From: Yoonia maritima
Lineage (GTDB): Bacteria > Pseudomonadota > Alphaproteobacteria > Rhodobacterales > Rhodobacteraceae
NCBI RefSeq assembly: GCF_003003285.1
Contig: NZ_PVTP01000012.1
Location: 88,911-138,300 of the forward strand
DNA length: 49,390 bases
Direction: 5' to 3'
Shown: piece after piece, positions 18,143 through 27,223 of the stretch
How positions within the stretch are numbered: the stretch's first letter is position 1
How the letters are laid out: every line of letters starts with the position of its first letter
Position numbers and translations under genes: made by a program
Notes under the pieces: generated by a model
The model's database searches: none
Told to the model about the DNA's origin: nothing
What the model saw: the letters and a program-made list of their open reading frames with translations, nothing else

Positions 18143-19132
18143 TTATTTGATGATGCCGATGTCCTTAGAAATCTGCTGGATCTGCTCAACAGAACCAGAA
18201 ACAAATTCTTCAAACGCAGCACCTTGCAGATCAAGCGGCGCTAGGCCGTTCGCTGCCATGATGTCTTTCCATTCGTCAGATGCATAGAGGTCTGCAATCT
18301 TAGAAACCCAAACGTCATAGGCTTCGTCAGACATGTCGCCCGGTGCATAGAACCCGCGCCAGTTTGCGCCAATCGCGTCAACGCCTTGCTCAACCGCAGT
18401 TGGGAAGTCAGCGAATTCGCCTTCCAGACGCTCTGGTGACAGGATCGCAAGAACACGGATGTCACCACTGTCTACGAAACCTTTAGCTTCGGAGATATCA
18501 CCAGTGAATGCCTGAACAGACCCAGCCAGCAGCTGTGTTACCGCTTCGCCGCCGCCGTCAAATGCGATGTATTTCACGGTACGCACGTCTTCGACGCCAT
18601 AAGCATCAGCCGCGATCAGCACCTTTAGGTGATCCCAACCACCAACGGCAGAACCGCCAGCAACAGAAACAGATGTTGGATCGTTTTTGATCATATCGAG
18701 AAGCGCTGGCAAATCAGCGATGTCGCTATCTGCGGCAACGGCAACAACACCATAGTCAGCGCCGATTGCAGCCAGCCAGCGAACTTCGTCCATTGTGTTG
18801 CCAGGGTACGCGCCCTGCGCCAAACGTGTTGCTGTCGCTGCAGATGCTGCAACGATCAGGTCATTTTCATCGCTACGCTTGTTAACGACTTCGGCAAACG
18901 CAACGCCACCGCCGCCACCAGCAAGGTTCACAACCTGCATAGTGTGGTCAAGAATGCCCTGCTCTTGCAGTGAACGTCCGACTTGACGGCAAGTAAAGTC
19001 CCAACCGCCGCCTGGGTTGGCTGGTGCGATGCACTCTGCGTTTTCTGGGGTATAGCCCTGTGCTGATGCGGCCAACGCGGACGCACCAAAAATTGCTGAT
19101 GTTACAGCAATACGGGTTGCCTTGAAAATCAT
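18143..19132 (-). CDS. tctC: Tripartite tricarboxylate transporter binding protein TctC
   Basis: A 329-aa periplasmic protein. The signal peptide ends ALAASA-QG (about residue 24). The start of the mature protein has the TctC/Bug signature, here CIAPANPGGGWDFTCRQVG, followed by VNLAGGGGGVAF. It captures a carboxylate for TctAB. The ATG at 19132 is preferred over an in-frame codon at 19204 because GGAGGAG lies upstream and the signal peptide begins there. It is the first gene of tctCBA and diverges from tctDE across 186 bp. Confidence 0.93.
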   Translation of the reverse strand: MIFKATRIAVTSAIFGASALAASAQGYTPENAECIAPANPGGGWDFTCRQVGRSLQEQGILDHTMQVVNLAGGGGGVAFAEVVNKRSDENDLIVAASAATATRLAQGAYPGNTMDEVRWLAAIGADYGVVAVAADSDIADLPALLDMIKNDPTSVSVAGGSAVGGWDHLKVLIAADAYGVEDVRTVKYIAFDGGGEAVTQLLAGSVQAFTGDISEAKGFVDSGDIRVLAILSPERLEGEFADFPTAVEQGVDAIGANWRGFYAPGDMSDEAYDVWVSKIADLYASDEWKDIMAANGLAPLDLQGAAFEEFVSGSVEQIQQISKDIGIIK

Positions 19133-19197
19133 GTGATAACTCCTCCACACATATATATCACCCGGGCCATAAGGCCGCCCGGTGCCATAGCATCCGC

Positions 19198-19211
19198 ACT
19201 GCATTTGCAGT
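19198..19211. promoter_or_regulatory. Dyad in the tctC/tctD divergent promoter region
   Basis: ACTGCA-TT-TGCAGT is a 14-bp inverted repeat placed 66 bases upstream of tctC and 108 bases upstream of tctD. It is a candidate operator for the response regulator TctD, though OmpR-type proteins more often use direct repeats. Confidence 0.35.
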
Positions 19212-19318
19212 CTCCTCGCGAATGACTATGAATAATGGATAGGGGGCCAAGCTGTCATGAACCTGTCACGCACCACAAAATGCGGTCAGTGATCATACCT
19301 TGGGGGAAAGGGACACCA

Positions 19319-19990
19319 ATGCGCGTTTTAATAGTCGAGGATGCAACTGACATGGCCGAGGCCATCGCGATCCGTCTTGGCAAATCAGGTATGGCCTGCG
19401 ATCTGGCCGACACCTACGCGACCGCAGAAGATTTCCTTGCAGTGCAAAGCTACGACGCCATTGTGCTTGATATCAACCTTCCTGACCGTAACGGAACTGA
19501 ATTATTGCAGTCACTGCGACAGAGAAATGATCGCACACCAGTTCTGATGCTGACTGCGCTTTTTTCGGTAGATGATCGTGTTTCGGCGCTGGACCTTGGG
19601 GCAGATGATTACCTTGTAAAACCCTTTGATCAACGCGAATTAGAAGCCCGCATCCGCGCGTTGGTGCGACGCGAAACAGATCAAAAATCTGATCAAGTTC
19701 AACTTGGGCCGCTATCGTTTTCACCAGCGACCTTAGCCGCAACCCTAAACGGTACCCCCGTCGACCTGACACGACGCGAAGCGATGCTATTGGGGTTATT
19801 GCTGCGTAGCCAAGGTAAGGTTCTTAGCAAGCAGCGTCTTTATGACGGGCTGTTCGCCTTTGATGATGTGGATGTTGGGCTAAATGCAATTGAGCTTTAC
19901 ATAGCGCGACTGCGCAAAAAGCTTAATGCATCGGGCGTCGCGATCGAAACACAGCGTGGTCTAGGATACCGCATTCATGCCAACGGTTGA
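19319..19990 (+). CDS. tctD: OmpR-family response regulator TctD
   Basis: A 223-aa response regulator. The receiver domain (1-120) has acidic residues in LIVEDATD, the phospho-acceptor D51 in AIVLDINLPDRNG, and the lysine in DDYLVKPFD. A winged-helix output domain (about 130-220) ends LYIARLRKKLNASGVAIETQ and GLGYRIH. The start at 19319 is chosen because GGGGAAAGGG lies just before it and the receiver begins MRVLIVED. It overlaps tctE by 14 bases and likely activates the divergent tctCBA when the kinase senses substrate. Confidence 0.92.
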   Translation: MRVLIVEDATDMAEAIAIRLGKSGMACDLADTYATAEDFLAVQSYDAIVLDINLPDRNGTELLQSLRQRNDRTPVLMLTALFSVDDRVSALDLGADDYLVKPFDQRELEARIRALVRRETDQKSDQVQLGPLSFSPATLAATLNGTPVDLTRREAMLLGLLLRSQGKVLSKQRLYDGLFAFDDVDVGLNAIELYIARLRKKLNASGVAIETQRGLGYRIHANG

Positions 19991-21380
19991 TCAACCACCC
20001 AAGCTGGCACAGCGTTCACTTCTTTCGCGGGTCATGATTGGCGTCTTGTCATTACTCGCAATAGGAGGATGCATCGTTTCGCTCGCCGCGTTTGCCTACG
20101 GTAAAAACGCCGCGCGGCAGTCCTATGACAGATTGCTGGTTGGGGCAGCAAACGACATTGCTGAATCAATCAATATCATCGACGGGGCCGCAATCGCCGA
20201 TATACCAGTGTCTGCGTTTGGCTTACTCTCGCTCGCTCTGGATGATCGCATCGCTTACGCAGTACGTGGCCCAGACGGCGCACTTTTGACCGGATACGAA
20301 ACCGCATTACCACCCGAAGGTGCGGCACGACGGCAAGCCGACCCATTTTATTTCGACAGTACGTTGCAAGGTGAACCAAGCCGCTTTGTGACTGTCGTTC
20401 GCAGGTTTTCAGAGCGAGACTATTCCGGAACGGTATCGGTCACTGTTGGACAAACGCTGCGCGCCCGCAATGCGATGGCAATTGACCTAACCAAAGGTGC
20501 GCTTGTTATCACTGGCATCGCGGGCATCGCGCTGATCCTAAGTGCGTATTTAGTGATCCGTTCTGCGATGCGTCCACTTGAACGTATGGCAAGCGAATTA
20601 CTGGCACGCGATCCCTATGACCTGACCCCGATGCAGGCCGACGGCCCAGCCGAAGTCGCCGTAATGACCGATGCGATGAACAGATTTATGCAGCGTCTTG
20701 ACCGGCAAATCGGCGCGATGAAACACCTGATTTCAGACACCGCGCACCAGTTACGCACTCCGGTCGCTGCAATCCGCGCGCAGGCAGAATTGGCAATTGA
20801 AGATGATACCGAACATCAGCCACAACGGCTTGAGAGGCTATTGCGACGCACCCGGTCGTTGGGAAATCTATTAGATCAAATGCTGTCGCGCGCATTGGTT
20901 ATTCACCGCACTGACAACGCCCCACCAGAACCGGTAGATCTGCGCGATATCGCGCTGCAAGTTCTAGACGATTGCGACCCAGAACTTCTCGCCCCCGGTG
21001 TCGAGGTTGATCTGATCATCACCGACGCCCCCGTCATTGTCATGGCCGACGAAGTATCCGTAACTGAGGCGGGGAAAAATATGCTAACTAACGCGTTGCA
21101 GCATGGCAAAGCCCCCATTCGCATCGGCGTTAGCACAAGCCCGACACAGTCAGAGCTATGGGTCGAAGACGCAGGTAAAGGCCCACCACATGATGTTTTA
21201 TCCCGCATTGGCGGGCGTTTCGAACGATCCGCCGCGTCACAAGGCAATAGTGCAGGACTTGGCCTGTCGATCGTACACGCCGTCGCTCAAGCATTTAACG
21301 GTTCAGTCAACATGGGCACAACAGAAACAGGATTTCGGGTAACACTAACATTGCCCACCCAAAATGAGGACAACACATGA
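19977..21380 (+). CDS. tctE: Sensor histidine kinase TctE
   Basis: A 467-aa membrane kinase. TM1 is about residues 18-42 and TM2 about 173-196, bracketing a periplasmic sensor domain of about 130 residues. A HAMP segment follows (MRPLERMASELLARDPYDLT). The phospho-acceptor is H257 in SDTAHQLRTPVAAIRAQ, and the ATPase has an N-box EAGKNMLTNALQHG and G-boxes DAGKGPP and GNSAGLGLSIV. It should phosphorylate TctD. Its gene overlaps tctD by 14 bases and the next gene by 4, so all three proteins are translated together. Confidence 0.93.
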   Translation: MPTVDQPPKLAQRSLLSRVMIGVLSLLAIGGCIVSLAAFAYGKNAARQSYDRLLVGAANDIAESINIIDGAAIADIPVSAFGLLSLALDDRIAYAVRGPDGALLTGYETALPPEGAARRQADPFYFDSTLQGEPSRFVTVVRRFSERDYSGTVSVTVGQTLRARNAMAIDLTKGALVITGIAGIALILSAYLVIRSAMRPLERMASELLARDPYDLTPMQADGPAEVAVMTDAMNRFMQRLDRQIGAMKHLISDTAHQLRTPVAAIRAQAELAIEDDTEHQPQRLERLLRRTRSLGNLLDQMLSRALVIHRTDNAPPEPVDLRDIALQVLDDCDPELLAPGVEVDLIITDAPVIVMADEVSVTEAGKNMLTNALQHGKAPIRIGVSTSPTQSELWVEDAGKGPPHDVLSRIGGRFERSAASQGNSAGLGLSIVHAVAQAFNGSVNMGTTETGFRVTLTLPTQNEDNT

Positions 21381-22435
21381 TCCGCTACCTCGTTTGTATA
21401 TGGATGTTGTCAGGCCCCGTCATCGCCCAAGAGGCCGACGCGCATTTTGTGTCAGATGTGGCAATCGACCCCACCGATATTGTCGTGCGTTCAACCACTG
21501 ATATTGGCGTTTTGACACCTGCGCTCGATGCATTTGTTGGTATCTACCCAGATATTTCAATCACCTATGAACAATGGGGGTCCAACGCGCTTTATGCAGA
21601 CAGCCGCGCTGCGTGTGATGGTCAGATACCAACCGCTGATGCAGTTCTGTCTTCTGGCGTGCATCAGATGGTCGACCTTGTTAATCGCGCATGTGCGCAT
21701 CCGTATACATCTGACATCACACGGGGGCTATCCACGGCGCGTGTCTGGCGTAACGAGCTTTGGGGGATTACGCTCGAACCTGCGGTGATTATCTATAACA
21801 CCGCCCTTGTCCCCGCCGATGATGCCCCCCACACGCGCTTTGCCTTGCTTGACCTCATGCGACGCGCAGAGTCACCCTATCGTGGTAAAATCGCCACCTA
21901 CGATGTTGAGGCATCAGGCCTGGGTTTTCTATTTGCATTCATGGACAGTCTCGAAGCCACAACATTCGGTGGGCTATTAGAGGGTTTCGCACGCACCAAT
22001 GCTGTCGCGACGTGCTGTTCCGCCGAAATCATTGATGGTGTCGCCAAAGGTGAATATCTGATCGCCTACAACGTCCTTGGATCATACCTTAGCTCAACTC
22101 CGCGAGAGAATATCGGCGTCATCCACCCCGAAGATTACACGCTTTTGTTGTCGCGCGCCTATATGATCCCGAAAACAGCAACGAACAAAGACGGCGCTGC
22201 AATCTTGCTAGATTTTCTACTGTCACCACAAGGCCAAGATATTTTGGCCGCCGGGAACCTTGTTCAACGCCGTGACGACGATACAACGCTGCTTTCCGAA
22301 AGTGCCCAGCGGACCATCGCCATCGATCCAAAATTGCTGGTCGCAATGGACAGACATCGACGGTCACGGTTTGTGGGGCAGTGGCGGTCTACATTCGGGG
22401 CATTGCCCGAAGGCGGATTTCTATCCGCGCCCTAG
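21377..22435 (+). CDS. Periplasmic binding protein linked to TctDE
   Basis: A 352-aa protein with a signal peptide ([16 protein letters not shown]). It has the extracellular solute-binding fold of ABC-type iron/thiamine/phosphonate proteins: [20 protein letters not shown], then [18 protein letters not shown] and a C-terminal [18 protein letters not shown]. It is not a TctC homologue. Its ATG overlaps the tctE stop (ATGA), and no permease follows, so it is more likely a periplasmic input for the TctE sensor than part of a transporter. The C-terminus overlaps the convergent ATPase gene by 4 bases. Confidence 0.82.
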   Translation: MIRYLVCIWMLSGPVIAQEADAHFVSDVAIDPTDIVVRSTTDIGVLTPALDAFVGIYPDISITYEQWGSNALYADSRAACDGQIPTADAVLSSGVHQMVDLVNRACAHPYTSDITRGLSTARVWRNELWGITLEPAVIIYNTALVPADDAPHTRFALLDLMRRAESPYRGKIATYDVEASGLGFLFAFMDSLEATTFGGLLEGFARTNAVATCCSAEIIDGVAKGEYLIAYNVLGSYLSSTPRENIGVIHPEDYTLLLSRAYMIPKTATNKDGAAILLDFLLSPQGQDILAAGNLVQRRDDDTTLLSESAQRTIAIDPKLLVAMDRHRRSRFVGQWRSTFGALPEGGFLSAP

Positions 22436-23448
22436 ATTAGGGCGAGGCCATCGGAACCAAAGAAATGCGTGCGTGCAGGGTCAAACTGCACGCTAATCTG
22501 GTCGCCCGGTGAAAGGTCGCTATCACCCAGCACGCGGACGGTAACCTGCCCCGCCGCTGCGCAATCAAGTACAACAAACGTGTCAGCGCCTAGATATTCA
22601 AGGACATCCACCGTGCCTTCTAATTGGCCCGATCCGGGCGCCCCCAACACCGCATGTTCAGGACGCAGCCCGATGTGTGTGGTTCCTTCTGGCTTCGCCA
22701 CCCCGGTCACTGTCCCGGCAGGCATCACGTTCATCTTGGGTGACCCGATAAATTGCGCAACAAACAGGTTTTCTGGCTTTTCGTATAACTCGCGCGGGCT
22801 GCCGACCTGCGCAATGCGACCGCCATCCAGTACGACGATCCGGTCGGCAAGCGTCATTGCTTCGACCTGATCGTGGGTGACATAGATCATCGTGGATTTC
22901 AGGGTCTGGTGCAGTTTGGCAATTTCATAACGCATCTCGACCCGCAATGCGGCGTCAAGGTTCGAGAGCGGTTCATCAAACAAGAACGCCGTCGGATCGC
23001 GCACGATAGAACGACCAATCGCGACGCGCTGGCGCTGACCACCCGACAAATCCTTTGGCCGGCGATCCATATAGGCATCTAGTTTCAAGACCCGAGCGGC
23101 TTCATCCACTTTTGCCGTCACTTCGTCGGCTGGCATGCCAGCCGATTTCAACGGAAAACCAACGTTATCGCGGACCGACATATGCGGATAAAGCGCGTAG
23201 GATTGGAAAACCATTGCAAGGCCACGCTTGGCCGGGGGTTCAGCCGTGGCATCACGGTCATCGATCATGATTTGACCGCGACTGGTTTCCTCTAACCCTG
23301 CAATCATCCGCAGTAACGTGGACTTTCCGCAGCCAGACGGTCCGACAAAAATGATGAATTCGCCCTCGGCTATTTCAAGGTCGATACCCTTAATCACCTG
23401 AACATCGCCGAACCACTTTTCGACCGACTTTAGCGCAATAGATCCCAT
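22432..23448 (-). CDS. Sugar ABC transporter ATP-binding protein (MalK/UgpC type)
   Basis: A 338-aa ATPase. Walker A is GPSGCGKST, the signature is [13 protein letters not shown], Walker B is [12 protein letters not shown] and the switch histidine is in VTHDQ. The C-terminal MalK-type beta domain holds GLRPEH and [12 protein letters not shown]. It energises the two permeases encoded upstream in the same operon. It directly abuts the GH63 gene (TAA then ATG with no gap) and is the last gene of the operon. Confidence 0.93.
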   Translation of the reverse strand: MGSIALKSVEKWFGDVQVIKGIDLEIAEGEFIIFVGPSGCGKSTLLRMIAGLEETSRGQIMIDDRDATAEPPAKRGLAMVFQSYALYPHMSVRDNVGFPLKSAGMPADEVTAKVDEAARVLKLDAYMDRRPKDLSGGQRQRVAIGRSIVRDPTAFLFDEPLSNLDAALRVEMRYEIAKLHQTLKSTMIYVTHDQVEAMTLADRIVVLDGGRIAQVGSPRELYEKPENLFVAQFIGSPKMNVMPAGTVTGVAKPEGTTHIGLRPEHAVLGAPGSGQLEGTVDVLEYLGADTFVVLDCAAAGQVTVRVLGDSDLSPGDQISVQFDPARTHFFGSDGLALI

Positions 23449-24705
23449 TTAGAACCTCCCCTTTGCGTGTGGCGACGCCCAAGTCAGCCAAATCGAAGCC
23501 GTCCAGCTAAAGTTATCGCCGCCTTCAGGCGAGCCTTGGTAAGGGTCGAAGTATTCGTAAAACCCATGCTCTGCGATTAAGCTTTGGGTCGCTTTACGTA
23601 GTTCTTCTGCCTTAGTGATGTGGTGCATCTCAGCCAAGCCAATAGCGATCAACGCGTTCACATTGGACCATGTCGGACCTCGCCAATATCGTTTAGGGTT
23701 GAACGTATCAGCAGCCGGGTCATTGGACGGCACACCAAACGGAACCTCGCCCATGATCCGTTCATAATGGGCAAGCATCTCAGGGTGATCTACGCCTGCA
23801 TACCAACACAAAAACGACCCAGAGCTGAGGGAATTCGCGAATTTTCCAGTGCGAACATCGATACTATCGTAGTGACCGCACTCGGCATTCCAATGCCGCT
23901 CTACGCCTTGTTTTAGTGTGCTGATCCAGCCTTGGATTTCGTCGGTCTTGTGGTCCAACTCCAAGGCCAAGTGCAACAAATCACGACAAGCGCGCAGAAA
24001 CAGGAACGTCATACCAACGTCGGCTACCCGTAGCGGAGAGTTCTTCGCGATCTCGACCTCGTCCCATCCGCAATCCCGCGAAAAATACAGCATCGCAAGA
24101 TAGCGGTCATAGTCTTCTTTCTTGGGGCGCATTTCAGGGTCGATATGTGCCGTGTCCCGGCGGGTGTATTCCCCGACATTTGACCCATCAACGTTGGCCA
24201 TTGCGCCATCCCAATCGACAGCGTTATCACGGCCAGATTCCCATGGGTGCGTGATAACCACCATGCCGTCATGCAGACGATATTTCACGAACCAGCGATG
24301 CCAAGACACCAACCGCCCATACAGCAGTTCCATATGCACCCGGCCATAGTGTTTGTCTTCTTCATAGACACTACGCGCCATCGTGGCCGCGATTGGTGGT
24401 TGGGTAATACCCGATGTATGCGGCACGCGCGGAACATCCCAAACATCAGGCCCCGGAAAATAGCCGATCGCCTGCTTGTGAAAGACGATGTGTGGCACCA
24501 TTCCATTATCCCACTGACCGGTAAAAAGCGTCTCTAACTCGGCCCACGCACGCCGTACGTCATATGTTGCAATGCCCCATGCACAAAACGCGCTGTCCCA
24601 GTTCCACTGATATGGATAAAGGCCTTTAGTAGGCACTGTATAAAGCCCCCGATCATTCGCCTGCAGGATTTTACGCGCCTGTTTATCAAGTTTATCGTAG
24701 TTCAT
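23449..24705 (-). CDS. GH63 hydrolase, glucosylglycerate/mannosylglycerate type
   Basis: A 418-aa cytoplasmic glycosidase with an (alpha/alpha)6 fold. Family marks are GLYPYQWNWDSAFCAWGI near residue 35, WRGPTWSNVNALI near 340 and HGFYEYFDPYQGSP near 385. By analogy with characterised glucosylglycerate and mannosylglycerate hydrolases, D160 in HPWESGRDNAVDWD is the likely general acid and E384 in FYEYFDP the base. The length fits these small bacterial GH63 enzymes, not the large processing glucosidases. No signal peptide is present, so it acts on a disaccharide-like solute brought in by the ABC transporter of the same operon. Exact substrate is not proven. AAGGATAACAAG precedes the ATG. Confidence 0.8.
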   Translation of the reverse strand: MNYDKLDKQARKILQANDRGLYTVPTKGLYPYQWNWDSAFCAWGIATYDVRRAWAELETLFTGQWDNGMVPHIVFHKQAIGYFPGPDVWDVPRVPHTSGITQPPIAATMARSVYEEDKHYGRVHMELLYGRLVSWHRWFVKYRLHDGMVVITHPWESGRDNAVDWDGAMANVDGSNVGEYTRRDTAHIDPEMRPKKEDYDRYLAMLYFSRDCGWDEVEIAKNSPLRVADVGMTFLFLRACRDLLHLALELDHKTDEIQGWISTLKQGVERHWNAECGHYDSIDVRTGKFANSLSSGSFLCWYAGVDHPEMLAHYERIMGEVPFGVPSNDPAADTFNPKRYWRGPTWSNVNALIAIGLAEMHHITKAEELRKATQSLIAEHGFYEYFDPYQGSPEGGDNFSWTASIWLTWASPHAKGRF

Positions 24706-24709
24706 CTTG

Positions 24710-25918
24710 TTATCCTTTGACCGACCCGGCGGTCAGTCCTTTGGTCATGAAACGCTCCAACCCCAAGAACAGAACCATGATCGGCACAGTCGCGATCACA
24801 GAGCCTGCCATCAAGTGTTGGCGCGGAATTTCAGAAGAGTTGAGACTGGCGATCCCACGTGTCAGCGTGAATTTTGACGGATCGTCCAGCAGCATGAACG
24901 CAAGCAGGAATTCATTCCAAGCGATCATGAAAACATAAAGCGAAACCGAAGCCATGGCAGGCAGCGACAGCGGCAGCGTGATCTTCCAGATCACCTTGAG
25001 CCGACTTAGCCCATCCATAAGACCTGCCTCTTCAATCTCGGCGGGCAATCCGCGGAAATAGCCTTGCAACATATAAAGCGCGACGGGGATCGTCGTGACC
25101 GGATAGATCATGATAATCCCCCCCAGACTGTTGCGCAGGCCAAGCATGGAAAAAGCAATGTAGATCGGCAGCGCCAGCACGATCATTGGCACCATATAGA
25201 TCAGCAAAATAGACCGCGAAAACGCAGCACGCCCACGGAACCGCAGCCGCGCAACCGCATAGGCACCGGGCACAGCGAACAGCAACGTGATGAAGACCGT
25301 CAGCACTGAGATGATGAAAGAGTTTACGAGGTAAGTGCCGAAATTGAACTGGGTGAACAGTTCGTCATACGACCGCAGCAGATCCCATCCCTTTGAAAGG
25401 TCCACTGAAAAATCAAGCGGATTTTGGATAAGCTCTGCTTGGTTTTTGAGACTGGTCAGCACCATTACGTAGAACGGGATCAGCACGATGGCGGTAAAGA
25501 AAATATAGCCAAATCCGGTCAGAAACTTGATGATCGCAGCCTCAAACACGTGCCGATTGATCGGGCCGAATGCGACCTCATCCAGCATGATCCATAGCCC
25601 AAACGCGGCGAACCCGGCTGTTCCGGCAGCACCCATCAGGCTTGAAAAACCTGACACGCCGTTCCCGATAGCAATGGGACCGAAACCGAACAGGGCCGCA
25701 ATCGTGACGATGATACCTGCGGCAACGGGTTTCCATACTGGCCCCGGCAGACACGCGAGCCCCAGCCCAGCGCCCCAAATCAATGCGCCCAATCCTGAGG
25801 GACGAAAGGCCGAACCCGTTGCAAAGCTCATCGCGATGGCGACGGTCAGGGCAATCACGAATGTCCACAAGACACCCAAAACCGGTGCTGTGACATATCC
25901 AAAGCGTAGTTGCTTCAT
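24710..25918 (-). CDS. Sugar ABC transporter permease, MalG-like with N-terminal extension
   Basis: A 402-aa membrane protein. Residues about 125-402 are a normal MalG-type permease with the EAA loop EEAGLMDGLSRLKVIWKITL that docks the ATPase. The first about 115 residues add three to four hydrophobic segments (for example VLWTFVIALTVAIAMSFATG) not found in ordinary MalG proteins. The function of this extension is unknown. The ATG overlaps the preceding permease gene by 4 bases and the hydrolase follows after 4 bases. Confidence 0.88.
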   Translation of the reverse strand: MKQLRFGYVTAPVLGVLWTFVIALTVAIAMSFATGSAFRPSGLGALIWGAGLGLACLPGPVWKPVAAGIIVTIAALFGFGPIAIGNGVSGFSSLMGAAGTAGFAAFGLWIMLDEVAFGPINRHVFEAAIIKFLTGFGYIFFTAIVLIPFYVMVLTSLKNQAELIQNPLDFSVDLSKGWDLLRSYDELFTQFNFGTYLVNSFIISVLTVFITLLFAVPGAYAVARLRFRGRAAFSRSILLIYMVPMIVLALPIYIAFSMLGLRNSLGGIIMIYPVTTIPVALYMLQGYFRGLPAEIEEAGLMDGLSRLKVIWKITLPLSLPAMASVSLYVFMIAWNEFLLAFMLLDDPSKFTLTRGIASLNSSEIPRQHLMAGSVIATVPIMVLFLGLERFMTKGLTAGSVKG

Positions 25919-27159
25919 AGCCCTTCCTCCTGACTGATGAACCGGAAGAAGAAGAACGAGAATAGCAGCAAACAGCCAAAGATCACGACGGCAACTGCAG
26001 CCCCTGCCCCAATGTTAGACACTGCAAACGCCTGTTCATAGACATTCACCGTCAGCGTTCGGGTGCCTGCATTCCCGCCCGTTAGCAGGAAAATGTCGTC
26101 GAATTTGTTGAACGTCCAAATGAAGCGCAGCAGGAAAAGAACGGAAAGAATGCCCAACAACTGCGGCACACTCAGGTACCAAAACTGCTGGAACGGTGAC
26201 GCGCCATCCATATCGGCGGCCTCGTACATGTCGCTATCGATCGATTGCATCCGCGCAAGGATGAACAGGAATGACAGCGGAAAATAACGCCAGATTTCAA
26301 ACAGGGTCACCATGATCAATGCCAATGGCCGTTGACCGAAAAAGTTGATCGCCTCTTGCGTGACGCCCATTTGGATCAAAAGCGCATTCGCAGACCCTGA
26401 AAACGGGTCGAACAACAGTATCCAAGCGAAGGCAACAGCGATGACAGGCGACACGTAAGGGAACAGGTAGAGGCCGCGTAAAATACCCTGCCCTTTGAAC
26501 GATTTGTTCAGCAGCATCGCTGCGAACAACCCAAACAGTAGCGCCCCAATCGTCCCGAACACAGTATAAAACAGCGTGACCCACAGAACGGACCAGAATT
26601 CATCCCCGTCAAAAACGCGTTTGAAATTGTCAAAGGTAAAGGTCGCATTGGTCAGCACGCTAGAAGCGCGGCCAGTGACCGTCGCATCAGTGTCTTGCGG
26701 ACGGATATTGGTGTCTAAATAAGCCTGTTCGACCATGACAGGGATCATAAGGGTTTCACGAAACCCACCGTCCCAATCACCAAAGTCGCAAAACAATGCC
26801 CGACCATCCAACGCACAACGCGGGTCGAGGTCAAAGACCGCTAAACCCTGAGGAATAGTATCTGTTATCGTGACGCCACGTATGGGTTGGTCTTGGGATG
26901 AATTGCGTAGCCGGTATCTGATCGCGGCTTCGTCACCGACGGCTTCATAGTCGCCACGGATATCTTCACGGATGACCACCTCTGGCGCGCGCAGGTCAGA
27001 TAGCGATACGGGCTTGATGCTGATCCAAAAGATCGCAAGCAACGGAAGGATCACCACCAAAGCAACTGCCGCAATCGTGGGCGCAAGCAACCCCCAAGCC
27101 AAACGCGCCTCTAACCGCGCGAGCGGACCAGAGCCTTTTGGTGGTGAAACGTCTGACAT
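25915..27159 (-). CDS. Sugar ABC transporter permease, MalF-like with periplasmic insert
   Basis: A 414-aa membrane protein. After TM1 (about 22-48) there is a periplasmic insert, about residues 55-170, with a DUF11-like beta-sandwich pattern (AIRYRLRNSS and RGVTITDTIPQGLAVF) and two cysteines (in DPRCALDG and LFCDFG). The remaining 240 residues are a normal permease with the EAA loop YEAADMDGASPFQQFWYLSV. The insert takes the place of the MalF P2 loop and may contact the binding protein. It overlaps the second permease by 4 bases. Confidence 0.88.
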   Translation of the reverse strand: MSDVSPPKGSGPLARLEARLAWGLLAPTIAAVALVVILPLLAIFWISIKPVSLSDLRAPEVVIREDIRGDYEAVGDEAAIRYRLRNSSQDQPIRGVTITDTIPQGLAVFDLDPRCALDGRALFCDFGDWDGGFRETLMIPVMVEQAYLDTNIRPQDTDATVTGRASSVLTNATFTFDNFKRVFDGDEFWSVLWVTLFYTVFGTIGALLFGLFAAMLLNKSFKGQGILRGLYLFPYVSPVIAVAFAWILLFDPFSGSANALLIQMGVTQEAINFFGQRPLALIMVTLFEIWRYFPLSFLFILARMQSIDSDMYEAADMDGASPFQQFWYLSVPQLLGILSVLFLLRFIWTFNKFDDIFLLTGGNAGTRTLTVNVYEQAFAVSNIGAGAAVAVVIFGCLLLFSFFFFRFISQEEGL

Positions 27160-27186
27160 TGGGTGATGCTCCGAAATTGGTCGTGT

Positions 27187-27215
27187 GCAAGGCGGCGCGG
27201 ATCACGCCGCCTTGC
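27187..27215 (-). terminator. Intergenic hairpin after the binding-protein gene
   Basis: Perfect 11-bp stem GCAAGGCGGCG / CGCCGCCTTGC with a 7-nt loop, 8 bases after the stop of the sugar-binding protein on the minus strand. There is no T-run, so it probably stabilises the upstream message or causes partial termination inside the operon. Confidence 0.65.
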
Positions 27216-27223
27216 CTGATTGG

